A stretch of 32,670 nucleotides of DNA, taken from a bacterium (GTDB lineage: Bacteria > Verrucomicrobiota > Verrucomicrobiia > Limisphaerales > UBA11358). Both the position numbers and the translations under genes were made by a program. A model generated the notes under the pieces. The model saw only the letters and a list, made by a program, of their open reading frames with translations, had not been told where the DNA came from and made no database searches. How positions within the stretch are numbered: the first letter of the stretch is position 1; each line of letters opens with the position of its first letter. Of the stretch, positions 23,999 to 32,670 are shown piece by piece. The stretch covers positions 1-32,670 of the forward strand of contig JAKAFL010000039.1 of NCBI GenBank assembly GCA_021817945.1, written 5' to 3'.

Positions 23999-25492
23999 AT
24001 GTCTGACTCGCCTTCAGGAAAAGGGGTGGCCACGGGAGGCAGCCAGCAAATGCTGGCGTTGGCGCGGCAACAAATGGCGCGGCAACAGACACTGGAAGCG
24101 GCCCGCACCTTCGCTGCCGTGTTGGCACGGGAACCTCAATGCGTGGAGGCTCTGGCCCAGTTGGGATTCCTCCTTTTCCAATTTAACCAACTTTCCGAGT
24201 CGCTAACCTCCCTTCATCGCGCCCTTGATCTGGCTCCGGCAATGCCCAAGTTGAATTTGTTGACCGCAGCCGTGTATCGCAAGCTGGGTCGTCTGGAGGA
24301 ATCTGCCACACATTGCGTTCGGGAGACTGAACTTTGTCCTGCGGACGCCGATGCCTGGTATAATCTTGGGTTGGCCCAGCAATCTCTCGAAAAACCTTTG
24401 GACGCCATTTCAGCTTATCGCCGGGCTTTGGAATTACGTCCGGGATACGTTGATGCCATGATGGGATTGGGACTGGTCCTGCGCCAGACTGACGACCATG
24501 CGGACGCGCGGCAAATTTTTGAGCGGATTATTGTGATGGATCCCAACCATGCCAAAGCACATTGGGAATTGGCAACCATCCTTCTTTCCCATGAAAATTT
24601 TGAAAGAGGCTGGCCGGAATATGAATGGCGGCTCCAATTGAAAGATCGCCCCGCCCCGTCCCATTTTTCGCAGCCCAAATGGGACGGTAGCCTCCTGCAT
24701 GGGCGATCCATTCTTTTGCACGGGGAACAAGGATTTGGTGACATCATTCAATTTTCCCGATTTGCCGCCACGGTGGCCGCTCTGGGTGGCAGGGTAATTC
24801 TAGGCTGCCCTGCCGCTCTGCTTCCCATCATGGAAACTGTCCCAGGAGTGGCGGAAGTGGTGGTGGACCGGGCAAAACACCCGCCCTTTGATGTGTATGC
24901 CTCACTTTTAAGCCTGCCAGCCATCCTTGGCACCACGCCACTCACACTGCCAAATTGTGTTCCCTATGTGTTTGCACCACCCCCGGCAAACGGCTTTCCT
25001 TGGTCCGGTAATTTTGCTCCAGGATTGAAAGTGGGTTTGGTTTGGGCTGCCGAATCCGCCAGCGCCAACGCTCGTTTGCGCTCTATTCCATTGAAATTTC
25101 TTGAGCCTCTGTGGAACTTGGAGGGGGTACGATGGTACAGCTTGCAGGCTGGGGCGGCGGCCGCAGGACTCGCCATTGCGGCGCAGCCGCCTGTGGTTGA
25201 TTGGGGAAGTCATTTTACCCAATTCGGCCAGACTGCGCAGGCGGTTCAAACCTTGGATTTGGTCCTCACCGTGGATACCAGCGTGGCGCACCTGGCGGGG
25301 GCGATGGGAAAACCGGTCTGGACCTTGCTGCCCTTTGATGCAGATTGGCGCTGGATGCAACACCCCGGGCATTCTCCCTGGTACCCCACCATGCGCCTGT
25401 TCCGGCAGGCGAGGCGCGGCGACTGGACAGGGCCTGTCTCCCAGATTCGAGCCTCGCTTTTGGAAAAACTCCAAAGCCCCAAAATCCAATAA
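23999..25492 (+). CDS. TPR protein with GT9-like (heptosyltransferase-type) C-terminal domain
   Basis: The 497-residue protein has an N-terminal solenoid of at least five TPR units (about 18-205; for example DAWYNLGLAQQSLEKPLDA, GYVDAMMGLGLVLRQTDD). The segment FERGWPEYEWRLQL follows and leads into a C-terminal domain (about 225-490). That domain shows the GEQGFGDIIQFSRFA phrase and the ending DLVLTVDTSVAHLAGAMGKPVW ... HSPWYPTMRLFRQ. The layout is that of TPR/glycosyltransferase family 9-like proteins. They are often annotated simply as TPR proteins and may transfer sugars to proteins or lipids; the donor and acceptor are unknown. No signal peptide is seen, so it is probably cytosolic. It stands alone, convergent with the YihY gene 62 bases away. 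Confidence 0.85.
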   Translation: MSDSPSGKGVATGGSQQMLALARQQMARQQTLEAARTFAAVLAREPQCVEALAQLGFLLFQFNQLSESLTSLHRALDLAPAMPKLNLLTAAVYRKLGRLEESATHCVRETELCPADADAWYNLGLAQQSLEKPLDAISAYRRALELRPGYVDAMMGLGLVLRQTDDHADARQIFERIIVMDPNHAKAHWELATILLSHENFERGWPEYEWRLQLKDRPAPSHFSQPKWDGSLLHGRSILLHGEQGFGDIIQFSRFAATVAALGGRVILGCPAALLPIMETVPGVAEVVVDRAKHPPFDVYASLLSLPAILGTTPLTLPNCVPYVFAPPPANGFPWSGNFAPGLKVGLVWAAESASANARLRSIPLKFLEPLWNLEGVRWYSLQAGAAAAGLAIAAQPPVVDWGSHFTQFGQTAQAVQTLDLVLTVDTSVAHLAGAMGKPVWTLLPFDADWRWMQHPGHSPWYPTMRLFRQARRGDWTGPVSQIRASLLEKLQSPKIQ

Positions 25493-25554
25493 AGCACACC
25501 GTAAAACCCCAGGTCGGTTGCCTTGTTCAAGCGTCCGGATTCGACCTAATCGTG

Positions 25555-27339
25555 TCAAAGAGGAAAGGTTGTCTCACCGGGTTGCGCCACTTCCTTGGAG
25601 GTGGTCTGCGGGGATTCCGTCTCCGCGAGGGGGACATTTTCATTTGAGGCGATATCTGGAGCCTTTTCTTCAGCAGGCAAGGGCATTTCATTTGCGAAGG
25701 AACGCTCATTTGGCGCTGGTGCTGCGGGTTGGTCTGAAACATCTGAAAAATTGGAAAAGACGGGCCGGGTTGGAGAGGTGGAGGAAGGCAGGTCCAGGGC
25801 CATGAGAACAGGCGACCGGCGAACCATGGCCAGCACGGTTATTTTTTCCGCCGCCGCCTTTTCCGCCGCTTCAATTCGGGCAAAATTTCCGTAGATTTCG
25901 GCGCGTCCGGGGGTGTTTTCCAGGAGCAAATCCTGGCCCGATCCGGCGCGCATGGCCTGGAGTATCTGGTGCGCGTTGATAGCATCCAATGGCCTGGCTG
26001 GCAGAAAGGCATGGTCTTCACCCGCCGCTTCGGTCACCAACCCGGCTGAGGCCAGGGTGCGAAGAACCCGCTGGGTCAAACGGCTGGGCACACCCAGTTC
26101 ACTGGATAGATCGAGGATGGGCGCCGGGGGCAGGCCGCCTTGGAATCTCTGCCCCAATAAGGCCATGATCCGCATTGCCACGAACTCCCGACCGCGCTGG
26201 TTGACGTTGTCCGCTATTCGGTCTTGCAAATAGGCCGCCCGGTTTTGAAAGGCGTATGCCACTTGCGCGCCAAACAAAAGAATGGCCCAGGATAAGTACA
26301 AACCCAGCATGAAGACAGGCACCAACCCCAGCTTGCCGTAGATGGCGCTGTTGGTAACCACGCGTGACACGTAGAGAAAGGCAAAAATATTGTTCAGATG
26401 CCAGAGTGTCCCCGCAACCATCCCGCCAAAGAAAGCCGCAGAAAATTTTACCTGGGTGTTGGGCACAAGCATGTAAAACAAGGCGAACATGACCCAAAGA
26501 AAAGCCAGGGGGCCAACCTGAAAAACAATCTGCCCCAGAAAGGGGACGGCATCCAGCCAGTGGTCCGCCCAGTGGAGGGAGGGAGCCTCCGCCAGGGTGG
26601 CCGCAGCCACCAAAACCAGCGGGCCCAGGGCCACGATGGTGAAATAACTGGAAATCTGCCGCCACCACTGGCGATCCACAGTCACCCCCCAGATGTCATT
26701 GAAGGTGCTTTCCACGCCCCGCAACATCCCTATCGCAGTGAATAAAAACAGCACCATGCCTGTGATTCCCAACTGCCCGCTTTGTGCGTTTTGAATGTAC
26801 TCATGAATACTGCGGGCAGCCTCCCACTGTGCTGTCATCATCCTCTGGTCCCCCTTGGCGGGCGGCGTAATGGCTGTCGTCAGGGTCAGGTTGGTTTGCA
26901 CATTTGAAGATGCCAAATGAGTCGTTTGCCCTTCCGGAACCGGCGGGATGGGAAATGCCCCGGCAGGTCCACCTGCCCACTTTCCCTCCATGTGGGTGAC
27001 CACCATTTGTCCATTGGTGTTTTCCACTGTGGCTGGAGGCACGAGCGTGGAAACAAACCGATCAATGGCATGATAGATTTGGTCCTCGCCTTCGGATTTC
27101 AAGAGGCTGCTGGTGATTCCCACGGCCACAACCAGAAGTGGGATCAACGCCAGCAAGGAAGTGAAGGCCAGGGCCGAGGCCCGGACCAGACACCGGTTTT
27201 TGATGAAATGCCGCACCACCAGCGTCCAGAAGTGAACGACTTTCTCAAGCCTGCCCTCCAATTGCAACAATTCCTCACCAGCATCTGAACTGGTGCCGGT
27301 GCATATCTTGATCAGGCGGGAAATCCGGTTTGGGCGCAT
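25555..27339 (-). CDS. YihY/BrkB family inner-membrane protein with long C-terminal extension
   Basis: The first 60% fits the YihY/BrkB (UPF0761) family, once misnamed ribonuclease BN. RCLVRASALAFTSLLALIPLLVV is the first helix with the family signature. Further helices are at LGITGMVLFLFTAIGML, YFTIVALGPLVLVAAATL, LAFLWVMFALFYMLVP and VFMLGLYLSWAILLFGAQVAYAF. The gene is 594 residues, against about 290-420 for many homologues. The extra length comes from a periplasmic loop (about 100-165) and a soluble C-terminal part. The latter includes a winged-helix-like stretch (about 375-455: LDLSSELGVPSRLTQRVLRTLASAGLV) and a disordered Pro/Ser/Glu tail. The function is unknown, although export or envelope roles have been suggested for the family. 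Confidence 0.85.
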   Translation of the reverse strand: MRPNRISRLIKICTGTSSDAGEELLQLEGRLEKVVHFWTLVVRHFIKNRCLVRASALAFTSLLALIPLLVVAVGITSSLLKSEGEDQIYHAIDRFVSTLVPPATVENTNGQMVVTHMEGKWAGGPAGAFPIPPVPEGQTTHLASSNVQTNLTLTTAITPPAKGDQRMMTAQWEAARSIHEYIQNAQSGQLGITGMVLFLFTAIGMLRGVESTFNDIWGVTVDRQWWRQISSYFTIVALGPLVLVAAATLAEAPSLHWADHWLDAVPFLGQIVFQVGPLAFLWVMFALFYMLVPNTQVKFSAAFFGGMVAGTLWHLNNIFAFLYVSRVVTNSAIYGKLGLVPVFMLGLYLSWAILLFGAQVAYAFQNRAAYLQDRIADNVNQRGREFVAMRIMALLGQRFQGGLPPAPILDLSSELGVPSRLTQRVLRTLASAGLVTEAAGEDHAFLPARPLDAINAHQILQAMRAGSGQDLLLENTPGRAEIYGNFARIEAAEKAAAEKITVLAMVRRSPVLMALDLPSSTSPTRPVFSNFSDVSDQPAAPAPNERSFANEMPLPAEEKAPDIASNENVPLAETESPQTTSKEVAQPGETTFPL

Positions 27340-27427
27340 GGTTCCGTCACGCTAACAAAGCCCGCCGCCAAGTCAACGCCATCACCATCAAAAATCACCC
27401 TCAGCGATCCGTCTCAAACAACCCACA

Positions 27428-28984
27428 TCAATGGATTGCAGACGGTGCAGGGAGATCAGGCCCAGCCAGGCCAACGACCGGGATTGGCTCACCCAAGGCA
27501 TGGCACAATTCCAGCGCTGCTGGAACCAGGTTGCCCTCTGCATCAAAAAGTGAAGTGGTGTCAAATCCTGCCTCATGGTTTCCGCCCATGTTCTGGTACT
27601 CAGCTCCCCACCAGAAAACACCGGCTCCCAGATGACCGGGAACCGAGGCCACGATCGCGCCCAATTCACTGGCGTACTGGCTCTGGCCCTCTATGGTGCC
27701 AGGCAGGTCACAAATATTGGTCTGCCAGAAAGTGTTGGTCCAGGGGAAAGCTGTTTCCACCACGACCACCGGCTTGCCATACCGGCAGGCGGCATTGTCC
27801 AGGCATCGCTTCAAATCACGCAATGGACCATGCCACCATGGATAATAGCTCTCCCCGATCACATCAAATGGCACGTGTTCCTGTTCCAAATGATCAAAAA
27901 ACCAGCGGGTGGTGGCCCAGTCGCCCCCCCGGTCTATGTGAATCATGATCCGGGGCATTGCTCCAATTGAACCCTCTTGGAGCCCCTTGATGGCTGCAGC
28001 CAGCAAATCCGCCAGGCGGTCCCAATGGTCGGGACTCGCCCCGGATCCCCGCACCCGGCCATCATCCCACAACATTCCCGGCGTGATTTCGTTTCCCACC
28101 TGGACCATGTCCGGACGGGCTCCAGCCACACACAGGGTTTTCATGGTCTCGAAACTGTAACTCCGCACGCGCGCCGTGAGAGCTTGAAAATCCAAATTCC
28201 GCCACCCATCCGGTTTCCTTTGCTTGCCGGGATCCGCCCAAGAATCCGAGAAGTGCAGGTCCAAAAGCAGTTTTAATCCATCCTTTTTCACCCTCACCGC
28301 CAAGGGCAAAGTGTAAGCCAGATTGTTGACGAAATTGTAAGGATCTCTGGCAGCTTGTTGGGCGTTGCTGGTGAACAACCTCAAACGAATGTAGTTGAAT
28401 CCAGCCTTTTTCAACAGGACCAGCGCATCCATGGCGTTCCCTTTTTCCTTGTATTGCTTGCCCTGACTCTCAAAAAAAGGCAGGAGTGACATGTCTGCGC
28501 CCGCGATTGGATCCATCCGCATGGGTTGGCCATTCGAAACCCCGGCCAGGCTGACATCGTCAAAAGGTGTCATTGGCAGTCTCAATGGCATGTCTTGTGT
28601 GACAAACAGCCGGTTTGTTCCCGCTTCCCAAATCCAACCATCCCTTTCATGATTGCCGTGCGGCAGGATGATATATTTGTATTCCTGCTCCGCGCCTGTT
28701 GGCGCAGGATCATTAAAGGTCCCGGAAAACAAATCCGGCTGGTTAAGATTTTGGGTGAGTATGGCCCTGGGATCCCAGCTTTTGCCGCCAAATTTGCCGC
28801 AAATGGCCACCTGGTCGCCCACAGCCGGGTTGAATATTCCTTCCAACCTTGGCAATGACATGTCCACTTGGAATTGAACCTGGGCGGCTCCTGCTTTGGA
28901 GGCCAAAGCCGACATAACAATCCAAACTGCCAGCCGCCTGCCAATGGCGACCGAGTTTCGGGCACATGCCTTATATAGCCTCAT
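27428..28984 (-). CDS. Secreted GH53 arabinogalactan endo-beta-1,4-galactanase
   Basis: The 518-residue precursor has a signal peptide (about 1-33). An N-terminal beta-sandwich-like module (about 35-135: VQFQVDMSLPRLEGIFNPA, then WDP and YKYII) is of a type often placed before bacterial glycan-acting domains. The GH53 barrel occupies about 160-500. GADMS opens it, and DLHFSDSWADPGKQ is the strand that carries substrate contacts. The acid/base E299 is in MVQVGNEI and the nucleophile E410 is in VVVVETAFPW. The enzyme would cut beta-1,4-galactan, as in pectic side chains. It is the last of three minus-strand genes (pseudopilin, Ig-repeat protein, galactanase) separated by 52-60 bases, a likely operon. 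Confidence 0.92.
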   Translation of the reverse strand: MRLYKACARNSVAIGRRLAVWIVMSALASKAGAAQVQFQVDMSLPRLEGIFNPAVGDQVAICGKFGGKSWDPRAILTQNLNQPDLFSGTFNDPAPTGAEQEYKYIILPHGNHERDGWIWEAGTNRLFVTQDMPLRLPMTPFDDVSLAGVSNGQPMRMDPIAGADMSLLPFFESQGKQYKEKGNAMDALVLLKKAGFNYIRLRLFTSNAQQAARDPYNFVNNLAYTLPLAVRVKKDGLKLLLDLHFSDSWADPGKQRKPDGWRNLDFQALTARVRSYSFETMKTLCVAGARPDMVQVGNEITPGMLWDDGRVRGSGASPDHWDRLADLLAAAIKGLQEGSIGAMPRIMIHIDRGGDWATTRWFFDHLEQEHVPFDVIGESYYPWWHGPLRDLKRCLDNAACRYGKPVVVVETAFPWTNTFWQTNICDLPGTIEGQSQYASELGAIVASVPGHLGAGVFWWGAEYQNMGGNHEAGFDTTSLFDAEGNLVPAALELCHALGEPIPVVGLAGPDLPAPSAIH

Positions 28985-29036
28985 GATACTGTCCTAAATG
29001 AAAAAGGTTTGGTTCCCTATTGAACCTTGCTTGTTT

Positions 29037-31694
29037 TCACGGAGCTGCCAGCCGGAAATACATTTGGCGGCCGGTTGTGGGAATGGTGGCGTTTCCCTGC
29101 CCCAGAGTGCCTGGGACATCCGTCCAAACCACCGGAGGTGCAAGGTTGGTGGCGCTTTGAAGGTTCAAGCCTGCTTGGGCCGGCCAACTCAGGGTCAGGC
29201 TACCACGGCCAACCACCAAGGCGGTGATTGTTTCAGGCGGGGCCGTTTCGTTTCCGGTTATTTGAAAATCATTCAGATTGAAACTCCCGGCGTTCGAGAA
29301 ATGAAATACAAGGCCTGCGCCGGTCAATGTGCCGGTCAAGGCAGCGGTAGCCTGCGACCCTTCGCTGGCGCCAGTGGATGTGAGGGTCAACTGGTTCCAG
29401 TTTGTGGCATAAGGCGAAAAAGCCTGTGACACCACGGTATAGGTGGCAGAGGCGGCGCTGGTATCAACCGGCAGGTTGGTGGATGAAACGTACCAGGCGC
29501 CTCCATCAATTTGGACCGCGACGCTGGCTGTCAAATTGGTGGGGTCTGTGGTGGGTGCAATGCTGGCAGAGAACAGCAGGTTGGAGACTGAGGCCAGGGG
29601 TATGGATGGGAACGGAAGTCCCGAAAGGCCGGTGTCCGTGAGGGTGGTGGCATAAAACGCCGTCGTGCCAGGGCTCCCTTCATAGCTGTAAACCGCGCCA
29701 AAACCACTGGCTACCTGGAAGAGCCGGTTGGGGGAATCCGGCACCGCAGCCACCCACCCGACCGTGCTGGGCGATGCATTGCCTGTCTGCGGCCCCACGA
29801 ATGGAAACGATTCATCGTACAACAAATTGGTGGGCTGACTGTTCACGGTAAGCGCCGTGGCGAAGTAATTGGCGCTGTTATCCGTGCCGGCAGAATTGCT
29901 CGCGATGAGCGAATAGGAGCCTGTCTGGTTTGTCCCGACGTTCAAAAGGGTCAGGACATTGCTGTTGGCACCCAGAATACCCGGGCCATTCGTGAGCGGA
30001 TTACCATTGAATTGCCAGGAATAAACCAGGGGCTGGCTGCCGGACGCCATGCCCGCAAAGGACACCCCGGCTCCCGCGTAAACCGTCTGGCTCAGGGGTG
30101 AAACCGTGATGACAGGAGGCGTGGCAGCCGCAGCATCCGTGACGATCAGGAAATTGGCAAAATTGAAATTGCCGCCTCCACCGCCATAGTTGACCACCAG
30201 CCCGGAGCCGGTGATGACACCGGTCAGGTTTCCGGTTGCTGCCGCTCCAATGGTCGCGCCGGATGAACTCAGGCTCAGTTGATTCCAATTGCCCGAAAGG
30301 GAGCTGAATTGTTGTGAATAGGTGGTGTAGGTGGCGCTGGCCGCGGAAGTGTTGACTGGAATGGGCGAATTCATCGCATACCAACTTGATCCATTCATCT
30401 GCACGGCAAAATAAGCTGAAACATTGGCTGGCTGATATGTGGGGGCCACTTGGACGGAAAAAGAAACGGCGGGATAGTCCGCCGGATTGATGGCGGGAAA
30501 TGCCAATCCGGACAAACCCGCATCACTATTGGTCGTGACGGTAAACGCCTCTGTGGCAGGTCCTCCTTCATAAGCAAAAATAGCCCCGGCGCCTCCACTG
30601 GTTTGGAAAAGTCTGTTGGGGCTGTTGGGCAGGTTTCCCACCCACCCCACTGTGCTCACCGGGTAATTCACCAGTTTGGGCCCGACAAAGGGAAAGGTTT
30701 CGGCATACAAATAATCCTGTGGCAATGCATTGACGGTGAGGGTGCTGGGGATGGCATTGGTGCTGGTGTCAAAATAGCCCGCCGAATTACTCACCACCAC
30801 CCAATAGGTTCCGGCATCTGCCACGCCTGCATTTTCGATGCTTAATTCAGCCGAATTGGCGCCGGATATCCGGCTGTCATTCGTCAGGGCAACCCCGTCC
30901 TTGATCCATGCATAGGAAAGCGGAGCCGAAATGCTGGTTCCCACCGCAAATGAAAACCCGCCTCCGGCATAAACCGTCTGGCTTAGAGGCGGAGCAGTCA
31001 TGACAGGCGCTTGGACCGGAGGGTTGGATATGGACAAGATTTGGAAGTCGTTGAAATTCCAACTGCCCGCATTAGCCAGGGATACCATGATGCCGATGCC
31101 ATCAATGGCCCCGGAGAGATTGGCGCTGGCCACGGGTCCGATGGAGGGCGCCGATACGTTTGCGAGCACATTCCAATTTGTCGCAGCCGGGTTGTAGGCC
31201 AGCGTGGTCGAGTAGAAAATGGAACCTGCACTGTGCTGGGCGGTGGTCAATGGCGCGTTGGTATCCACGTACCAGGCCCCTCCCACTTCGACCGCAAACC
31301 AGCACGTGAGGTTTGCGCCCTGGTAGCTGTACTGGCTCTCAATCGAGAGACTCAGGTTGGTGTAAGGGGTGGGATCAATGCTGGTGAAGGCGGAATCACC
31401 TCCGGTGCCGCTGCCAGCTCCGTTGGTGGTAAAAAAAATTCCAGTTCCGGAGGTGCCGCCAAAATAGAGCGTAGCCTGGGGAAGTGGCAGGCCTGTATTC
31501 CCGTCCACGGCAGGACTCTGGGCGTAAATACCGCTGTACCCGGAGGCGGGCAAAGCCTGCCCCCACCCCACGGCAGCCAGGGTGGTGCCACCATTGGTGG
31601 TGCCAAAGTCCTGCTGGTAAAGCACCGTCGTTTGGGCTTGAACAATGCCGGCGCTGGCCAGCGCCACTGCAATCAATTGGATCAGGTTTTTCAT
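29037..31694 (-). CDS. Large secreted protein: three jelly-roll-like modules, two Ig-like domains, C-terminal anchor-like domain
   Basis: The precursor has 885 residues and a signal peptide (1-20, cut after AQA). Three related modules of about 200 residues (about 22-225, 328-535, 630-825) each contain VGW, a phrase like AVEVGGAWYVDTN / AVQMNGSSWYAMN / AVQIDGGAWYVSS, TNWN/GNWN and an ending like FNDFQI. They look like beta-sandwich carbohydrate-binding-type repeats, but no family can be named. Two Ig-like domains lie between them (about 230-325 and 540-625), each with PPLSQTVYAGxG ... GTYWVVVSNSAG. The last 60 residues (LTLSWPAQAGLNLQSATNLA ... YFRLAAP) form the short terminal domain frequent in verrucomicrobial exported proteins. 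It is placed between a pseudopilin and a galactanase gene, which suggests a cell-surface or secreted glycan-binding role. Confidence 0.82.
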   Translation of the reverse strand: MKNLIQLIAVALASAGIVQAQTTVLYQQDFGTTNGGTTLAAVGWGQALPASGYSGIYAQSPAVDGNTGLPLPQATLYFGGTSGTGIFFTTNGAGSGTGGDSAFTSIDPTPYTNLSLSIESQYSYQGANLTCWFAVEVGGAWYVDTNAPLTTAQHSAGSIFYSTTLAYNPAATNWNVLANVSAPSIGPVASANLSGAIDGIGIMVSLANAGSWNFNDFQILSISNPPVQAPVMTAPPLSQTVYAGGGFSFAVGTSISAPLSYAWIKDGVALTNDSRISGANSAELSIENAGVADAGTYWVVVSNSAGYFDTSTNAIPSTLTVNALPQDYLYAETFPFVGPKLVNYPVSTVGWVGNLPNSPNRLFQTSGGAGAIFAYEGGPATEAFTVTTNSDAGLSGLAFPAINPADYPAVSFSVQVAPTYQPANVSAYFAVQMNGSSWYAMNSPIPVNTSAASATYTTYSQQFSSLSGNWNQLSLSSSGATIGAAATGNLTGVITGSGLVVNYGGGGGNFNFANFLIVTDAAAATPPVITVSPLSQTVYAGAGVSFAGMASGSQPLVYSWQFNGNPLTNGPGILGANSNVLTLLNVGTNQTGSYSLIASNSAGTDNSANYFATALTVNSQPTNLLYDESFPFVGPQTGNASPSTVGWVAAVPDSPNRLFQVASGFGAVYSYEGSPGTTAFYATTLTDTGLSGLPFPSIPLASVSNLLFSASIAPTTDPTNLTASVAVQIDGGAWYVSSTNLPVDTSAASATYTVVSQAFSPYATNWNQLTLTSTGASEGSQATAALTGTLTGAGLVFHFSNAGSFNLNDFQITGNETAPPETITALVVGRGSLTLSWPAQAGLNLQSATNLAPPVVWTDVPGTLGQGNATIPTTGRQMYFRLAAP

Positions 31695-31753
31695 GATGAT
31701 TTGCGGGTTGGTGGTTTGTTTAATTCCTCAATAGAATCCCATGGTCCAGCTTG

Positions 31754-32662
31754 TCACTGAAACGAGTTCATCCACGCCGGCCACATGTTCAGCGACGCCA
31801 TGTAGGTGATGTTGAAACTCCGGCTCCAAGTCAGCGTCCATAATTGCTTGATGCCCACGCTGCGAACAGAGGAGTCGGCAAAACTCATGTCCACGGGCGT
31901 TCGCCCCGGATGACGCGGAATGGAGAACATGCTCATGCCACTGCCCTGCCCGCTGGAGATATACCACCCTTCATGCGGTTCAGGGGTGTCATTATACAGC
32001 GGAGGTGATCCATCAAATATGGAATCGGCAAAAACAGGAATTTCCGTCACTAACCCGCCGCTGGCCGAGAGTTTGCGCCAGTAATCGGATGCGGGTCCGG
32101 ACATATAAACACCTATTGCGGTGGGGGGCGGATTCATGGCCCAGGCGTTCATCCCATAACTGCCAAAATCCCCTGCCACGGCCCAACTGGGAACGAAATA
32201 CCCATTCGTTCCAAATATTCCCCACGAAATTTGCGAATTATCCATGGAGGAATTGAATTGCATGCTGGTCGGAAGGTCGCTTCGAAATTTTTTGGCGGCT
32301 GGACACAGCCGGATGTTGGGGTTGGAATAATAATTTCTAAGGGTGGACATCCATTCACCGGAAAGATTGTTTACCGCAGGGCTCCAGCCCGGCGGCATGC
32401 TGTCATTGTTGTCCCCGGCATACAGCGCGAAGCACACCCCCCATTGATGAAGGTTTGAGACGCATTGTGCGTGATAAGCCCTTAATTTGGCGCTGCTCAG
32501 CACCGGCAATAGCATCGCCGCCAGAATGGCTATGATGGCTATCACCACCAGCAGTTCAATGAGGGTGAAGGCTATGTTGCTCTTGCACCGGGGACGAATT
32601 CCCCGTTTGCTGGAACGACTATGAATACCGCCACCACGAAAACCATCGGAGTCGATCTGCAT
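31754..32662 (-). CDS. Type II secretion-like pseudopilin, DUF1559-like
   Basis: The 302-residue protein has a long basic leader (about 1-31) followed by [25 protein letters not shown], the class III prepilin N-terminus processed by prepilin peptidase. The residue before the phenylalanine is alanine, where glycine is usual; E at +5 is kept. The remaining region is soluble, with the PRHPG ... [13 protein letters not shown] segment that corresponds to the H-x9-DG ending of the DUF1559-like family, here without the exact DG. Such genes are multicopy in Verrucomicrobiota and Planctomycetota. GAGG precedes the ATG at 32662, supporting this start, but the gene lies 8 bases from the window edge. It heads the group with the Ig-repeat protein and galactanase. 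Confidence 0.85.
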   Translation of the reverse strand: MQIDSDGFRGGGIHSRSSKRGIRPRCKSNIAFTLIELLVVIAIIAILAAMLLPVLSSAKLRAYHAQCVSNLHQWGVCFALYAGDNNDSMPPGWSPAVNNLSGEWMSTLRNYYSNPNIRLCPAAKKFRSDLPTSMQFNSSMDNSQISWGIFGTNGYFVPSWAVAGDFGSYGMNAWAMNPPPTAIGVYMSGPASDYWRKLSASGGLVTEIPVFADSIFDGSPPLYNDTPEPHEGWYISSGQGSGMSMFSIPRHPGRTPVDMSFADSSVRSVGIKQLWTLTWSRSFNITYMASLNMWPAWMNSFQ

Positions 32663-32670
32663 AAAGCCTC

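Noticed and set aside
23497-24206. Two plus-strand frames (123 and 220 residues) before the TPR gene
   Set aside because: They cross the carB start and TPR coding region in other frames and have no consistent composition.
1-32670. CRISPR array, tRNA, rRNA or phage genes
   Set aside because: No regularly spaced repeats, no cloverleaf-like tRNA ending in CCA context, no rRNA-like conserved stretches and no phage structural genes were seen on reading both strands.

Overview
The window looks like a chromosomal segment of a Verrucomicrobiota bacterium. This rests on the type of gene content, not on a marker gene. The signs are a DUF1559-like pseudopilin with an [10 protein letters not shown]-terminus, a secreted Ig/jelly-roll-like protein ending in the short domain common in that phylum (LQSATNL...YFRL), polysaccharide-degrading functions, many proline/alanine-rich proteins and weak Shine-Dalgarno sites. 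No rRNA, tRNA or CRISPR array was seen.

Left end (1-1644): the tail of a probable transposase is followed by a compact plus-strand cassette. The cassette holds a 35-residue peptide with a signal sequence, a MauE/DoxX-like membrane protein with a PCSC motif and a possible frameshift, and a short membrane protein that resembles the N-terminus of O-antigen-ligase-like proteins but stops early. Next (1645-3681) is a manganese module: an Nramp transporter (mntH) divergent from a MntR regulator, with two TGTAgC-N4-GCTACA inverted repeats between them as the likely operators. A BioF/KBL-like PLP enzyme converges on mntR. A structured 0.5 kb gap, a small membrane protein, an MFS exporter, a LysM coiled-coil protein and undecaprenyl-diphosphate phosphatase follow.

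Centre (8686-13899): this is the most interesting part. A divergent pair of operons appears to build one Ras-like signalling module. On the minus strand are a response regulator with a DUF4388 domain and a roadblock-like C-terminus, a second small roadblock-like protein, and a helical protein, all overlapping. On the plus strand are a proline-rich protein with a duplicated domain and a C-terminal roadblock/LC7 domain, an MglA-like GTPase and an MglB-like roadblock protein. One GTPase thus sits with four candidate roadblock domains and a receiver domain.

Right half: a TlpA-like thioredoxin; two divergent SWIM-SNF2 helicases (1192 and 1034 aa) that look like paralogues; a free-standing C-terminal half of carbamoyl-phosphate synthase large subunit; a TPR protein with a GT9-like C-terminus; and an elongated YihY/BrkB membrane protein. 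Last is a minus-strand group of pseudopilin, large secreted Ig/jelly-roll-like protein and GH53 endo-galactanase, which suggests surface processing of galactan-type polysaccharide.
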